Below are positions 63,650 through 64,000 of a DNA stretch of 64,000 nt, piece by piece (positions within the stretch are counted from its first letter, which is position 1; the number at the start of each line of letters is the position of its first letter). Position numbers and translations under genes: made by a program. The notes beneath the pieces are model-generated. The model was not told the origin of the DNA. It was given only the letters and a program-made list of their open reading frames with translations, and did no database searches. Source of the DNA: an uncultured Comamonas sp. (GTDB lineage Bacteria > Pseudomonadota > Gammaproteobacteria > Burkholderiales > Burkholderiaceae_C); NCBI GenBank assembly GCA_902175065.1, contig CABIIJ010000018.1, forward strand, positions 62,001 to 126,000. Direction: 5' to 3'.

Positions 63650-64000
63650 GGCATCTCCTGGGCGTCCCGCGCCTTGATGCCGTCGACGTGGTCCGTGCCC
63701 GCCATGCCGCGCGAGGCCAGCAGCACGACCAGGAACAGCGCCGTCATTGCAAAGCCGATCACGATGGCCGTCAGCACCAGGGCCTGGGGCAGGGGGTCGG
63801 CGTAATGGAGCAGGTCTTCCGGCACGCCTGGGCGCAGCACCGGCTCCTTGGCAATGGCCAGGCCCTTGCGGCCCATGCTGAAGATGAACAGGTTCACGGC
63901 ATACGACAGCAGCGACAGGCCAATGACCAGCTGAAAGGTGCGCGGACGCAGCAGCAGCCAGACGCCGGAACCTGCCAGCACGCCGATGGCCAGGGCTAAA
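63646..64000 (-). CDS. mnhC: Na+/H+ antiporter subunit C (N-terminus outside the window)
   Basis: The visible 117 codons show NuoK-like membrane segments: FQLVIGLSLLSYAVNLFIFS, then YADPLPQALVLTAIVIGFAM, the PLPQALVLTAIVIG motif of subunit C. The reading frame stays open to the window edge (LALAIGVLAGSGVWLLL is in frame), so the start is beyond 64000, probably only a few dozen codons further. Subunits A and B should follow to the right. Confidence 0.92.
   Translation of the reverse strand, partial: LALAIGVLAGSGVWLLLRPRTFQLVIGLSLLSYAVNLFIFSMGRKGLAIAKEPVLRPGVPEDLLHYADPLPQALVLTAIVIGFAMTALFLVVLLASRGMAGTDHVDGIKARDAQEMP

Overview
The window joins two kinds of DNA: the right part of an integrative and conjugative element (about 1-23.9 kb) and a Comamonadaceae-like betaproteobacterial chromosome (about 23.9-64 kb). 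The chromosomal part is GC-rich and carries a complete nitrous-oxide reductase locus, a monomeric isocitrate dehydrogenase, the rlmE-ftsH-folP-glmM block and an Mnh/Mrp antiporter operon. At least four copies of an approximately 80-bp dispersed palindrome starting with AGCTGTTACCGC lie between genes. This pattern suits a denitrifying Comamonas, Acidovorax, Alicycliphilus or Diaphorobacter relative; no rRNA or tRNA gene is present to settle the genus.

Mobile element, 1-~23.9 kb. The backbone order, read leftward from the integrase, is int, DUF932, parB, DUF2958, DUF6499/DUF2285 protein, AlpA-like HTH, repA, parA, ribbon-helix-helix protein, DUF2840, traF and a DUF3363 relaxase. This is the layout of Tn4371-family ICEs. 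The coupling protein, mating-pore genes and the other end lie left of the window. Cargo interrupts the backbone at several places: an MFS pump with an MmyB-like regulator and a LysR gene (1-3.3 kb); an XRE regulator, a ThsB-like TIR protein and a TM-macro protein, which look like a type II Thoeris system (11.0-12.8 kb); a zinc-ribbon DUF2321 protein with a CAP12/Pycsar-type TIR protein (13.1-14.3 kb); two genes with HEPN-like domains, each preceded by the same 102-bp noncoding box (18.1-21.3 kb); and a PDDEXK nuclease overlapping int. Most of the cargo therefore appears to be anti-phage defence. Three iteron-like repeats sit beside repA.

Chromosome, 23.9-39 kb. A small DUF2946 protein has a perfect FNR-type box upstream. 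Then come glmM, folP and ftsH (with a heat-shock-type promoter), rlmE diverging from yhbY, a glycosyltransferase, a META/DUF4377 lipoprotein, a parvulin, bolA, yciB, msrB, icd and a cystathionine beta-lyase.

Nitrous-oxide respiration, 38-48.8 kb. The divergent pair apbE/cytochrome c (left) and nosZ-nosR-nosD-nosF-nosY-nosL-nosL-like (right) share one intergenic region holding a perfect TTGAT-N4-ATCAA box. NosZ reduces N2O, NosR feeds it electrons after flavinylation by the ApbE protein, NosDFY and the NosL proteins build the copper centres, and the lipoprotein cytochrome is a likely electron donor.

Right end, 48.9-64 kb. This holds a PAS-GGDEF-EAL protein, purL, a LysE exporter, a PAP2 phosphatase, rmuC, an MFS transporter, a LOG-family protein, crcB and mnhC-D-E-F-G. 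The last operon is read leftward and mnhC runs off the edge.
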